This document shows, piece by piece, positions 18,515 to 27,781 of a DNA stretch of 64,000 nt. The notes under the pieces were generated by a model, which was not told the origin of the DNA, searched no databases, and saw only the letters and a program-made list of their open reading frames with translations. A program made the position numbers and the translations under genes. Position 1 is the first letter of the stretch; every line of letters starts with the position of its first letter. The stretch comes from Pirellulales bacterium (GTDB lineage Bacteria > Planctomycetota > Planctomycetia > Pirellulales > JAEUIK01): positions 1 to 64,000 of the forward strand of contig JAIBBY010000022.1 of assembly GCA_019694455.1 (NCBI GenBank). Direction: 5' to 3'.

Positions 18515-20923
18515 GTGCCCGCCACCACCCAAAAATCCGCGTCCCGTTCCAGCGAATCGAGCCAGTCGGTCGCCGACGCGCCGCGCTGGCAGCGAATGGC
18601 GCCGTGGTTGGCCGCGGCGCTGGTGGCATTGGTTACACTGTTGGTGTTTGGCCGCGTGATCGGCTTCGACTTTTTAGGGCGCGACGACCCCGACAACATT
18701 CTGCTCAATCCGCAATTGAATCCGCCGAGTCTGCGGCACGTGGCTCGCTTCTGGCGCGAGCCGTATCTGGGGTTGTATATCCCCGCGACCTACACGTTTT
18801 GGAGCGCGGAGGCGCTGTTGGCGTGGCCGGCCGGCGAGGCGCCGCGTCGCGGCGCTCGGGTGGCATTCGACCCGCGTGTGTTTCACGCGGGCAGCGTGCT
18901 ACTGCACGCGGCGTGCGCGGTGTTGGTGTTTGTCATCGCGCGGCGACTCACGCAGAGCGACCTGGCCGCCTGTCTGGGCGCCTTGCTCTTTGCGCTGCAT
19001 CCCTTGCAAGTGGAGAGCGTGGGCTGGGTGACTGAAAACAAGGGGCTGCTCAGCGCCAGTTTGGGATTGGCCGCGCTGTGGCAGTATCTGCGTTTTGTGG
19101 AGGCTGGCCGCGATGCGTCCGGCCGACACGGCAAACGAAAACACGCGCGCGGCTCGGGAGGTAAGTGGTGGCATTACGCGGCGGCGACCGTGGCGTTTGG
19201 TCTGGCGCTCTTGTCCAAGCCGAGCGTCGCCGCGCTGCCGGTGATCGCCGCGCTACTGGCGCGCTATTTTCTGGATCGGCCTTGGCGCGAGATCGCGCCA
19301 CCACTGGCATTGTGGTTCGCGATGGCCGCGGCCGCGCTCTTGGTCACGCGCGGCGCGCAGTCGGGGAGCGCCATCACTTTTGAGCCGCCGGCGATCGCCA
19401 TGCGGCCATTCATTGCGGCCGACGCCATTTCGTTTTATTTGCGCAAGCTCATTTGGCCGGTCTGGCTTTGCCCCGATTATGGTCGCGGCGTTACGGAGCT
19501 TGCGCGGGGAAAGACGGTTTGGATCTCGTGGCTGCTGCCCGCCGCGCTGTTGGCGCTGGTCGCATGGTTGCCGAATCGGCGGCAGTGGCTGGCCTTGCTT
19601 TTAGTGTCATTGGCGGCGCTGGCGCCGGTGTTGGGGTTGGTCCCGTTTGCCTATCAAAGCGTTTCCACGGTCGCCGACCGCTATATGTATCTGGCCATGC
19701 TCGGCCCGGCGCTGGCGTTGGCTTGGTTGGTTGCGCGATCACCGCGCCGCGCGCTCGTAGGAGGTGTCGGGGCGATGCTGGGCATGCTCGCGGTTTTGAG
19801 TTTTGATCAGACAGCGGTCTGGCGAAACGGTCGCGCCTGGACCGATTTCACCTTGGCGGCGAATCCGCGCAGCGTCTACGCCCGCGAAGATCGCGCGCAG
19901 CAGTTTGAACGTGCCGGCCAGCGCGAGTCGGCGCTGGCCGAACGACGCCAGTCGGCGCTTGAGAATCCGCTGGTCGTGGAGCCGCTGTTTTATCTGGCGA
20001 CTGCGCTCACAGCGGCAGGGCGGTTGGACGAGGCCGCAAGCTGTTATGAGCAAGCGCTGTCGCTGGCGCCGAACTCGCGGATTGTGCCCGCGTTTCTGGC
20101 GGAGGTGCACTTGAAAGGTGGCCGCCACGTTGACGCGGTGGCGCTGTTTCGTCGAGCGGTGCTGGGGGCCGCGCGCGATCGCAATCTGTCGGCTCAGGCC
20201 ACGCGGCTTGGCGCCGAATGGATGAATCGCGGGCAGCTTGCCGAAGCGAACGAGGCGTTTACCGCCGCGATCCGCCTCAATCCGCGCTCGGTGGAGGCCG
20301 AGAACGATCTGGCCGTGGCGCTGTTGCGGCAAGGGGACGCGCGGCAGGCGCTATTGCACTGCGATCGCGCGCTGGCCATCGACTCCGAACATCCGGTCAC
20401 GCTGGCCAATCGCGGCGTCTTGCTCGACACGCTGGGGCGTCGCGCGGAGGCCATCGCCAGTTTGAGAAAAGCGCTGGCGATCGATCCGTACTCGATCGAC
20501 GCGGCGAACAACCTGGCCATTTCGCTGTTGCGCGACGGGAAGCCTGCCGAGGCCGTAGCGGTTTATACCGCCGCGCTCGGTCGCCAGCCCCAATGGCGCG
20601 AAGGGGCGCGGCGGCTAGCCTGGATTTGGGCCACGGCGGCCGATGCCAACTTGCGCAACGGAAAAGAGGCCGTGACGCTAGCGCATCGATTGTGCGTGGC
20701 GACCAACTTTGACGATGCGCTGGCGCTGGACGCGCTGGCCGCGGCGCGGGCCGATCAAGGCGACTTCGCGGGCGCCACCGAGGCGGCGCAGCGGGCCGTG
20801 GGACTTTTAGCGCAGCCGCAGAACGCGCGGCGACTGGCGGCCATCGAGGCTCGACTGGCGCTGTATCACAAGGGGCAGCTGTATCGAGAGCCGGCGGGCG
20901 CGTCGCTCTTGCCCCCCAACTGA
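18515..20923 (+). CDS. TMTC-like membrane protein with C-terminal TPR repeats
   Basis: The protein has 802 residues from GTG; an internal ATG at 18596 is an alternative. About 9-10 transmembrane helices fill residues 28-435, with conserved polar stretches FLGRDDPDNILLNPQ and LFALHPLQVESVGWVTENKG, typical of the membrane half of TMTC-type proteins and PMT-like GT-C enzymes. From about 445 onwards there are seven or more TPR motifs (for example YLATALTAAGRLDEAASCYEQAL, given in part, and LANRGVLLDTLGRRAEAI). The acidic RDD near the first loop may be a glycosyl-donor site. Function is likely in extracytoplasmic protein glycosylation or assembly, but substrate and activity are not established. 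Confidence 0.8.
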   Translation: MPATTQKSASRSSESSQSVADAPRWQRMAPWLAAALVALVTLLVFGRVIGFDFLGRDDPDNILLNPQLNPPSLRHVARFWREPYLGLYIPATYTFWSAEALLAWPAGEAPRRGARVAFDPRVFHAGSVLLHAACAVLVFVIARRLTQSDLAACLGALLFALHPLQVESVGWVTENKGLLSASLGLAALWQYLRFVEAGRDASGRHGKRKHARGSGGKWWHYAAATVAFGLALLSKPSVAALPVIAALLARYFLDRPWREIAPPLALWFAMAAAALLVTRGAQSGSAITFEPPAIAMRPFIAADAISFYLRKLIWPVWLCPDYGRGVTELARGKTVWISWLLPAALLALVAWLPNRRQWLALLLVSLAALAPVLGLVPFAYQSVSTVADRYMYLAMLGPALALAWLVARSPRRALVGGVGAMLGMLAVLSFDQTAVWRNGRAWTDFTLAANPRSVYAREDRAQQFERAGQRESALAERRQSALENPLVVEPLFYLATALTAAGRLDEAASCYEQALSLAPNSRIVPAFLAEVHLKGGRHVDAVALFRRAVLGAARDRNLSAQATRLGAEWMNRGQLAEANEAFTAAIRLNPRSVEAENDLAVALLRQGDARQALLHCDRALAIDSEHPVTLANRGVLLDTLGRRAEAIASLRKALAIDPYSIDAANNLAISLLRDGKPAEAVAVYTAALGRQPQWREGARRLAWIWATAADANLRNGKEAVTLAHRLCVATNFDDALALDALAAARADQGDFAGATEAAQRAVGLLAQPQNARRLAAIEARLALYHKGQLYREPAGASLLPPN

Positions 20924-20933
20924 CGCAGCAGCG

Positions 20934-21425
20934 TCAATCCTCGCCGACCAGGTCGCCTTCGCTGAGCAATGTGAATCCCTTGCCGGCGAGTGTGTCGAGT
21001 CCCATCTCGATGTTGTCGACCATGAGGGCCACGGCGGGGCGCTCGCCAGGGCGCGCCAGCAGCGCGTAGGTTTGGATGATGTTCACCTCGGCCTGCAATA
21101 GCGCCGTGCAGACACGGACCAGCGGTTGGCTGACGTTGGGCAACTCGACCGCGATCAGATCGCTTTCGATCAAGGCCAGACCGGCCCGCTCCAGAATTTC
21201 GCGCCCTTGCTCGGGATGGCTCAGCACGAACCGCACAAAAGCGCACTCGGTGGCGTCGACAATCGACAGGGCGACAATCCGCACCTTGCTCCCCTCGAAG
21301 CGGCGCACCACTTCCAGTAGTTGCCCGACACGATTCTCCAGAAAGACCGTGAACTGCCGAATGGCGGGATAATTTCGCCCGCGCATCGTTTCGAATTCGG
21401 TGCCGCTAGCGCCACCATGGCTCAT
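20934..21425 (-). CDS. ACT-domain protein
   Basis: The protein has 163 residues from ATG 21425, or 150 from the inner ATG at 21386 (MRGRNYPAIRQ), which may be the real start because conservation seems to begin there. Two ACT-like beta-alpha-beta units are visible: FTVFLENRVGQLLEVVRRFEG, given here only in part, and ALLQAEVNIIQTYALL. ACT domains bind amino acids or other small ligands and regulate enzymes. No enzyme is fused to it, so it may act in trans. It ends 10 bp from the stop of the TMTC-like gene on the opposite strand. Confidence 0.82.
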   Translation of the reverse strand: MSHGGASGTEFETMRGRNYPAIRQFTVFLENRVGQLLEVVRRFEGSKVRIVALSIVDATECAFVRFVLSHPEQGREILERAGLALIESDLIAVELPNVSQPLVRVCTALLQAEVNIIQTYALLARPGERPAVALMVDNIEMGLDTLAGKGFTLLSEGDLVGED

Positions 21426-21562
21426 GGCCGTTGCCTTTGCTTTCGCCAAATTGCGGAATCTGGCCCCAAACGTTTGCGGGCTAACCACTTGAATCGGCCA
21501 CCCGCAAGTTGGCCATGAGTGTACGACAGCGCTCCGCAACTGGTCAACGCGCGGGCAGCGCT

Positions 21563-22243
21563 TCAGCACCAGGCGAGTAGGCAGGTGGTCTGGCGGCCCG
21601 CGCGGCGCCGCAACAGTCGCACGTCCTGAAATCCGGCGTGCTGCGCAAGCTGGGCCGCGTGTTGTACCTGGGCCTCGGTGAGGCCCGGCGCTGAGAAACA
21701 AGTCGGTTTGGCCAGCGACATGCGCAGCGCCAACAGAAGCATACCGCCGGGCGTCAACACCCGCCGCGCCTCGGCCAAACCGGCCAACGGCGCTGGCCAC
21801 AAGTGAAAGCTGTTCACAGCGAACACTTTGGCGAAACTGCCGTCGTCGAACGGCAAGCGGGCCGCGTCCGCCTGCCGCAATTCCACGACGCCGGCCGCGA
21901 CCGCGCGGCGATTGCGCCAGCGAGCTTGCTTTAGCATCGTGGCCGAAGGATCGACGCCGGCGATTCGGCCGGGGCCCGCGCGCCGCGCAAGCATTTGCAA
22001 CGCGGCGCCGGCGCCGATGCCGATTTCGAGGATTCGATCGGCCGGGTCGGGATCGAGCAACTCCACCGCCAGCCGATTCATGGGACGGTTCTTCACCGCC
22101 ATGATCCAGCCCGCCGCATGTCCGACCAGGCCGCGCGGCAAGGCGAACTGCGATTGTCGCTCGGACGATCGGCGGTCGTCCCGTTCGTTTACGTCTCTCG
22201 ATTTCGCCGCCGGCTGGTGGCGGTCAAACGTGGTGGTGGCCAT
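21563..22243 (-). CDS. Class I SAM-dependent methyltransferase
   Basis: The protein has 226 residues from ATG 22243, chosen because AGGG lies 7 bp upstream; ATG 22264 is possible. The SAM-binding motif I is RILEIGIGAGAALQML, followed by the acidic loop GVDPSATML, motif RQADAARLPFDDGSFAKVFAVNSFHLW, and LAEARRVLTPGGMLLL. This is the UbiE/Methyltransf_11 pattern of small-molecule methyltransferases. The substrate cannot be told. It is the last gene in a minus-strand run behind the M48 peptidase, 82 bp apart. Confidence 0.88.
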   Translation of the reverse strand: MATTTFDRHQPAAKSRDVNERDDRRSSERQSQFALPRGLVGHAAGWIMAVKNRPMNRLAVELLDPDPADRILEIGIGAGAALQMLARRAGPGRIAGVDPSATMLKQARWRNRRAVAAGVVELRQADAARLPFDDGSFAKVFAVNSFHLWPAPLAGLAEARRVLTPGGMLLLALRMSLAKPTCFSAPGLTEAQVQHAAQLAQHAGFQDVRLLRRRAGRQTTCLLAWC

Positions 22244-22325
22244 CGCAGTCCCTACGAGCGCCATGGCCCAGAGATTGCCCCTGCTGCCAGCGTCGTGCTG
22301 GCAGCCGGGGCTTACATCCAGGCGA

Positions 22326-23495
22326 TTACAAATCTGCTGCCGCCAGCCGCTCGCCGACTGGCGGGTGGCTGTGAAACAACAGCACCTCCCACCTATTCGG
22401 CTCGGGATCGTCTTTATTGAGGCGGGCCAATTTGCGAAAAGCGCTTTGATATGCCTCCCGCAGCCCAGTGCGAACCAGCGCGTAGCGGTCGCATTGGCGC
22501 TCAAAGTGGCGGCTGATCAGGTTTTGCAGCGGTCCGACCCCCATGAAGAACAAGGTCAGCACCAGCACCACCAGCGGCATGGCGTTCACCGGCAACTCGG
22601 CGTAGTTCAACTCGCCCGAGACACGCGTCACCCACGCCGCCAAGACCCTGTCGCACAGCCAAAAACCGGCAATGGCGAATAGCAGGCCCAGCCCAATCAA
22701 CTTGTGCAGGTGCCGATGCACGTGGTGGCCAATCTCGTGGGCAAAGATCACCTCGATCTCGTCGGGGGTGAAGCCATCGAGCAAGGTGTCGCCCATGATG
22801 ACGCGGCGCGTGCTTCCCATACCGGCCAACATGGCGTTGGCCTTGGCGGTTTCGTCGCTCATTTGCATGCGGTAGACCCCTTCGATCGACAGGCCGGTGC
22901 CGTGCGCCAGGCGCTCCATGCGTTCGGCGAGTACGGGACTGTCCAATCGCTCGATCTTGTAGAACAGCGGCAGGATGAGCACCGGCGCCAGTTGGCTCAA
23001 GAGCACGCTGACGACAAAAAAGCCGGCCGCCGCGGCCAGCCACCACCAGGGGCCGGTCCAGCGGATGACCCAGAACAGGGCGACGAACAGCGTGACGCTC
23101 AGCGCCACCCCGAGCGCCAGTTGCTTGAAGTGCCGCGACACCCAGCGGCCGAGCGACTGGCGGCTAAGCCCGTAGCGCTGTTCGAGCCAATGGCCCGAAT
23201 AGAGCGAGAGCGGGAACGACAGGCACTCGTGCAGGGCCAGCACGATCAGAAACAATGCGATCAGCCGCAAAGTGTCGCTAGCCACGTAGTGGGCCAACCA
23301 GTGATCGAGCGGCACGGCCAAGACGAGCGCGGCGATAGTCAGATAGACCACATCCACCGCCATATCGGCGAGCCCCGCCAGCAGGTGCCTATGGCCATAC
23401 TCCTTGGCCTCGGCGAGTTGTGCTGGAGTGAGCACCGCGTCGTCGCCGACCGCCGACGCCGCGTGGGGCGGCGATGAAACATCTGTCTCGGCCAA
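22326..23495 (-). CDS. M48-family membrane metalloprotease (Ste24-like)
   Basis: The protein has 389 residues with about five to seven membrane helices. The zinc site HEIGHHVHRH and a downstream glutamate region (FERQCDRYALVRTG) are clear, with the Ste24-type landmarks LYSGHWLEQRYGLSRQS and MSDETAKANAMLAGMG. The C-terminal HSHPPVGER is typical of CAAX prenyl protease 1/HtpX relatives. In bacteria such proteases act in membrane protein quality control. The N-terminal 40 residues are cytoplasmic and acidic. Confidence 0.92.
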   Translation of the reverse strand: MAETDVSSPPHAASAVGDDAVLTPAQLAEAKEYGHRHLLAGLADMAVDVVYLTIAALVLAVPLDHWLAHYVASDTLRLIALFLIVLALHECLSFPLSLYSGHWLEQRYGLSRQSLGRWVSRHFKQLALGVALSVTLFVALFWVIRWTGPWWWLAAAAGFFVVSVLLSQLAPVLILPLFYKIERLDSPVLAERMERLAHGTGLSIEGVYRMQMSDETAKANAMLAGMGSTRRVIMGDTLLDGFTPDEIEVIFAHEIGHHVHRHLHKLIGLGLLFAIAGFWLCDRVLAAWVTRVSGELNYAELPVNAMPLVVLVLTLFFMGVGPLQNLISRHFERQCDRYALVRTGLREAYQSAFRKLARLNKDDPEPNRWEVLLFHSHPPVGERLAAADL

Positions 23496-23537
23496 GGGAG
23501 TTTCTCCTGGTTCGTTGATGCGGGACGGCGCCGCGGC

Positions 23538-24692
23538 CTAGCGGGCAGCGGGAGATGTGTTCAGCTTGCGCCGCATTTCTTCGCTCAAATGCGACACGTC
23601 GCCGAGCAACATCAAGTATTGTTCGGCCGCCGGATCGCCGGGCAGGGCGCGGTTGATCTCGCTGTAGATGTTGAACAATTTGCGCCGCGTCACGGGGGTC
23701 AATTCGGTGAGTTTGCGCACATTGCCGCGCGCGCGATACTCCTCGCCGATCAAATACATGGCCAGCGCGTTGACCGGATCGAAATTGATCTGAAACGCCT
23801 TGAGCCGCGAGCGCTTGTCGCCGAGCATCGGTCGCATGACCGAATTGGGTTCGGGACTATGCACCGCGCCGAGATAATGCCCCAATTCGTGAACCAACAG
23901 TTCCAGCCGCTCGGGCTCGGCGTAATACTTGCTCCACTCGCGCAGCAGGATGTAGGGATAAAAAGCGGCGCGGGTGCCGCCCAACTTGGTGGGGCCGCGG
24001 GTGTCTTCGTACTGGCTGGTGAAGCCGATCACCAGCCTGCCTGGGGCGGGCAGCACCTCATGCTCGAACTCGGCGAGCGATTGATTGAAGTCGTTCACCT
24101 TGTCGTCGGAATCCCACGTTTCGACGGCCACTGCCTCGAAACGCATGCGGCAGACGTGTTCCAGTATCTTGGAGGCCGCGGCCAGCCGCTTGCGCACCCG
24201 CGGTTCCCATTGGTCGCGACTGGACCGCTCGTCGTCGTCCACCAGCAGCTTGACCGGAATCGTCGCCAGCCCCGGCAACCGCTTGCGCGGATGAGCGGCG
24301 CTGGTCGCGGCCGTGACTTCGCTTTCGACCTGCATCACCTGCGGAATGCCGATCTGCTCGAGATTCACGCCGCCCAGAGTGGTGTTGGCGAAATAATAGG
24401 TCGAATCTCCCTCCAGGTTGTAGTGGAGCGGATGACCAGCGGACTCGAAATCGAGGCTGATGGGAATATGCGGCAAAACAGCGATTGGCAACAGCTCGCC
24501 GGAGCCCAGGTTGAACTTGCGCGACACGGGGGTCGACTTGCCGTCGCGCTCGATCGATTGCGAAACAGAGAATGGCACGGCGGCAGCCGATCGATTCGAC
24601 ATCACCACCACCGTGGCGTTTGCCGCGCGCGCGCAGGCCAGCGCGATCGCCAGCATCAGGCAACTGCGCAGCCAAGCGATGCGTGCGATCAT
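23538..24692 (-). CDS. Secreted matrixin-like zinc metalloprotease
   Basis: The protein has 384 residues from ATG 24692, giving a good signal peptide (MIARIAWLRSCLMLAIALAC...ANA). The zinc site is LLVHELGHYLGAVHS, an extended HExxHxxxxxH motif as in metzincins, followed by the Met of EPNSVMRPM as a likely Met-turn. An N-terminal beta-rich region (residues 30-130) precedes the protease. It probably degrades or processes extracellular proteins. It lies 58 bp downstream of the PQQ-type dehydrogenase gene on the same strand, so the two could be cotranscribed. Confidence 0.82.
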   Translation of the reverse strand: MIARIAWLRSCLMLAIALACARAANATVVVMSNRSAAAVPFSVSQSIERDGKSTPVSRKFNLGSGELLPIAVLPHIPISLDFESAGHPLHYNLEGDSTYYFANTTLGGVNLEQIGIPQVMQVESEVTAATSAAHPRKRLPGLATIPVKLLVDDDERSSRDQWEPRVRKRLAAASKILEHVCRMRFEAVAVETWDSDDKVNDFNQSLAEFEHEVLPAPGRLVIGFTSQYEDTRGPTKLGGTRAAFYPYILLREWSKYYAEPERLELLVHELGHYLGAVHSPEPNSVMRPMLGDKRSRLKAFQINFDPVNALAMYLIGEEYRARGNVRKLTELTPVTRRKLFNIYSEINRALPGDPAAEQYLMLLGDVSHLSEEMRRKLNTSPAAR

Positions 24693-24750
24693 CAAGACCA
24701 CCGAGTTCAAGGAGGCGATCGAACCCCGACCCCTCCATTATCGGCGCCAT

Positions 24751-26184
24751 TCAACCAGAAGCGAGTCCCCGCCGCCGTCGCCAGCACAGCGTCCATCCGC
24801 CGGCGCCGGCCGCCAGCCAGGCCAAATGCGCGGCCGGAGGCTCGGGAATGGGAATCACGGCCGATCCTGGCTGGAAGCGATCGGCCCAAATGGTGTAGTC
24901 GGCGCCGTCGATCGCGCCATCGCGATTGAAGTCGCCGCTGTCGAAACCACCCGAGCCGTGGAAGTTATCGGCCCACACGGTGTAGTCGGCGCCATCGACC
25001 TGGCGATCGCCCGTCGCGTCTCCCAGCAGTCGGCCATCGATGCGATAGACGCTGCCGCTGAGGCTCACGACATACAACTCGCCGTTGGCGTCCTCGCCAA
25101 AGGAAGCGATCGAGCCGATCTCACCTAGTTCGCTGGTCAACTCGCGAAAATCGCTCTTCGTCGCGCCGTCGTAGCGGAACGACCAGATTCGGCCGCTGCC
25201 ATAGTCGCCAAACAAGTACGTGCCGGGCAGACCCTCGATGGCGTCGCCGCGATAGACGTAGCCGCCGGTCACCGAGTAGCCGTCGTCGTGCGTGTACTCG
25301 TGAATGGGCGGGGTTTGATTAATGGTGTCGGGATCGATGCCGGTGGGGAGTGATCCTTCAAAGATACGCCAGCCAAAATTGACTCCGCCCGCCGCGCCCG
25401 CGGCGTGAAAGCTGATTTCTTCGCGTTCTCCCTGTCCCACATCGCCGATGTAGAGATCGCCCGTCGCGCGATCGAAACTGTTGCGCCAGGGATTGCGCAG
25501 GCCGTAGTCCCAGATCTCGTCGGCGCCGGTGGCGCCCACAAACGGGTTGCCGGCCGGGATGCCGTAGTTGCGCGCGGCGTCGGCGGGGAAGTCGTCGCGC
25601 GAGACATCGATGCGCAGCATTTTGCCGAGCAGGCTGTTGAGGTTCTGCGCGCGGTTTTGCGGATCGTTGCCGCTGCCGCCGTCGCCGCTGGCCACATAGA
25701 GGTAGTTGTCCGGCCCAAAGCCAATCCAGCCGCCATTGTGGTTGGAATAGGGCTGATCGATGTAGAGCAACCGGCTCTCGGTGGTCAGCGCCAGGTTGGG
25801 ATTGGCCGACGCTTGATAACGGGCCACGCGCGTGTCGCCGGACCGATCGGTGTAGTTGACATAGAAGTTGTGATTGGTGGCGTAGTTGGGATCGAAGGCC
25901 AGACCCAATAGTCCCTGCTCATTGCCGGTTTGTCCCACCGCCGCGGTCAGGTCGAGAAACGGCGTCGACTGCAGGACGCCGTTTTCAATGATCTTGATCT
26001 TGCCGCGCTGCTCGACCACGAAGAGGCGCGAACTGTCGCCGGGCGGCGCGGTGACAAACAGCGGGTTGTCCAGGTCGCTGGCGACCGGAGTCGTGTAGAG
26101 CGGCGGCACAACAGTCTGGGCGAGAACAGCGGGTGCGACAAACGATAGCCCCAGGGCGAGCGCAAAAGCTCGGCGCGCAATCAT
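24751..26184 (-). CDS. Secreted PQQ-type sugar dehydrogenase with dockerin-like repeats and PEP-CTERM-like tail
   Basis: The protein has 477 residues. The ATG at 26184 is set by AGAGGAGA 7 bp upstream and begins a signal peptide ending VLAQ. The glucose/sorbosone dehydrogenase beta-propeller spans about 30-385: SRLFVVEQRGKIKII, NEQGLLGLAFDPNY, YVASGDGGSGNDPQN, WDYGLRNPWRNSFD. Two dockerin-like calcium loops follow (GDATGDRQVDGADYTVW and DFNRDGAIDGADYTIW). The tail has PEPPAA, a hydrophobic helix and an RRRR cluster, resembling a PEP-CTERM sorting signal. This suggests an exported, surface-sorted oxidoreductase. The actual sugar and the need for PQQ are not shown by the sequence. Confidence 0.88.
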   Translation of the reverse strand: MIARRAFALALGLSFVAPAVLAQTVVPPLYTTPVASDLDNPLFVTAPPGDSSRLFVVEQRGKIKIIENGVLQSTPFLDLTAAVGQTGNEQGLLGLAFDPNYATNHNFYVNYTDRSGDTRVARYQASANPNLALTTESRLLYIDQPYSNHNGGWIGFGPDNYLYVASGDGGSGNDPQNRAQNLNSLLGKMLRIDVSRDDFPADAARNYGIPAGNPFVGATGADEIWDYGLRNPWRNSFDRATGDLYIGDVGQGEREEISFHAAGAAGGVNFGWRIFEGSLPTGIDPDTINQTPPIHEYTHDDGYSVTGGYVYRGDAIEGLPGTYLFGDYGSGRIWSFRYDGATKSDFRELTSELGEIGSIASFGEDANGELYVVSLSGSVYRIDGRLLGDATGDRQVDGADYTVWADNFHGSGGFDSGDFNRDGAIDGADYTIWADRFQPGSAVIPIPEPPAAHLAWLAAGAGGWTLCWRRRRGLASG

Positions 26185-26353
26185 GGCGGGTCTCCTCTGT
26201 CCGGTGTCCGACGGACGAAATCTGAGCAGTGAGCCCCTGCTCGACCCGTGGCGCGAATGCGCGGCCCCAAGTGTAACATGCGTCTCGCAGTGGGGCGAAC
26301 GATTTCGGGGAGAAATGCTCGCCGCAGATGGCATGCGCCTCTGCCGAGACACG

Positions 26354-26812
26354 TTAGAGATCTTGGCTGCCGAGCGACGATGGGTTGCCGGAGATGGGGC
26401 TGTCGTGGCGCCGTGGAAATTGCTCGATAAGTTCAATGAACTCTCGAGTATTGATTGGCTTGGGCATCAATACGTCGATGCCGGCGTCCAGGCAACGCGC
26501 ACGGCTATCGATCGAAACATAGGCCGTGACGGCGATGATCGGCACGTGCGTCTTGCGAGCGCGCTCCAGTTCTCGGATCTCGCTGGAGGCTTGGAAGCCG
26601 TCCAGATTCGGCATGTGCAGATCCATCAGCACCACGTCGAACGGCTCGGCTGTAAACAGATTTACCGCTTCGACACCATCTTCTGCCAAGCGCACCTGAT
26701 GGCCGCGCGCTGTCAACAATCGCGTCAACAAATATTGGTTCGCCGGAGTGTCCTCTGCCACCAAGATTCGTAGCGATTCCACTGGCGGCGCCTCGTTATC
26801 GGTTGTTGTCAT
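26354..26812 (-). CDS. Stand-alone response-regulator receiver protein
   Basis: The protein has 152 residues from MTTTDNEAPPVE. The receiver domain occupies about 14-138: acidic pair E20/D21 in LVAEDTPANQ, phosphoacceptor D64 in VVLMDLHMPNLDG, Thr in AVTAY and Lys 118 in MPKPIN. The sequence is of the type found in hybrid histidine kinases. A 15-residue tail follows without an output domain. It probably serves as a phosphorelay partner of a kinase encoded elsewhere. An upstream in-frame extension is open but looks non-coding. Confidence 0.88.
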   Translation of the reverse strand: MTTTDNEAPPVESLRILVAEDTPANQYLLTRLLTARGHQVRLAEDGVEAVNLFTAEPFDVVLMDLHMPNLDGFQASSEIRELERARKTHVPIIAVTAYVSIDSRARCLDAGIDVLMPKPINTREFIELIEQFPRRHDSPISGNPSSLGSQDL

Positions 26813-27144
26813 GGCACGTGGCGGATCAGAAGAGTCTCTAGTGGCGGCGCAACCTGCGCTTTTATCGAAAATCACCGGCCGACTCCACTTTGAGCTGCGC
26901 GCAATCCACGCGCTCGCCACCCCAAATAAGTTCATTCCTGTGCCCCCAAGATGCGGGAGAGCAAAACTTGGACCGTCGGCCTTTACCGGTGCGCCAGGGA
27001 ACTGGCAAAGTCAGGCCGGGGGAGAGATGGCCACCGAACCGTCCTGTTCGGCAAGCAGTTAGGTTGTTCCCCGCCCGGGTTGAGCCAGCCGTCGCCGCTG
27101 GTTTCCAATCGTCCGCGGCGGCAGCTTGTCAACCCGAGAGCCGA
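26813..27144. other. Intergenic region, 332 bp, with a perfect small hairpin
   Basis: It lies between two minus-strand genes. No protein gene is supported. A perfect hairpin CCGAAC-CGTCCT-GTTCGG lies at 27034-27051 and the surrounding 150 bp are rich in short GC palindromes. I compared it by eye with SRP RNA, tmRNA, RNase P, cobalamin and GEMM consensus patterns and found no convincing match. Confidence 0.4.
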
Positions 27145-27684
27145 TCAAATCCAGAGTCGGGCGGGGGCCTCGCCGCCGCCGTCTGCCTCTTGCTCCCATT
27201 GGCGGCGAACCTCTCCCAGTCCGTAGACGCACATTTCGAACTCGCGGCTCAGCCGCTCGAGCACCTCGGCCGCGGGGGGCTCGTTGTCGGTGGGGATGGT
27301 GCTGGCGATGTGGTACGCCCGTTTGCCTTGCGCGGGATAATCGAGCAGATGATCCTTGCGATCGACGGCTTGCAGGCGGCGCAGCGCCTCGGGATAAACG
27401 CCGGACCAGAATAGAGTGAGGTCGCCGATTTGACGGTGCATGGCGCGGCGCGCGTCTCCCACGCGCTGGTCGGCCTCGACCAACATTTCGGCGACTTCTT
27501 CCAGGCGACGCCCCGCCAGGTTGCGGAGGCCATACATCGCGTCGCAGCGCGCGAACCGCACTAACAGTTCGGCCAGATAATCGATCAGCGGCGGATCGGC
27601 GACGCCCAGCCGCGACTCGAACGTCTGCTCAGCCAACCCGGCAAAGAATTTTTGCAGCGGATTCTGACTGCGATAGGGATACAT
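27145..27684 (-). CDS. Uncharacterised cytosolic protein
   Basis: The protein has 179 residues. ATG 27684 (MYPYRSQNPLQKFF) was preferred over the upstream TTG because AAGGG lies about 8 bp ahead of it. It is almost all alpha-helical: FAGLAEQTFESRLG, LIDYLAELLVRFARC, RRLEEVAEMLVEADQR, DLTLFWSGVYPEAL. No signal peptide, membrane segment or known motif is seen. It lies 97 bp after trpA on the same strand and may be cotranscribed, but nothing links it to tryptophan. Confidence 0.75.
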   Translation of the reverse strand: MYPYRSQNPLQKFFAGLAEQTFESRLGVADPPLIDYLAELLVRFARCDAMYGLRNLAGRRLEEVAEMLVEADQRVGDARRAMHRQIGDLTLFWSGVYPEALRRLQAVDRKDHLLDYPAQGKRAYHIASTIPTDNEPPAAEVLERLSREFEMCVYGLGEVRRQWEQEADGGGEAPARLWI

Positions 27685-27781
27685 CGGCAACCCTTGCGTT
27701 GGGGCCTGTTGCTATCACCCATCAGCCATAGTACGTAGCCCAATTTGGCCGGGTCAATATCGACTGATCGCCCGCCCCAGG

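Noticed and set aside
27000-27060. GTCAGG...AGCAG-like elements suggesting an SRP RNA on the plus strand
   Set aside because: The canonical GGAA tetraloop and symmetric loop are missing and the two elements are too far apart.
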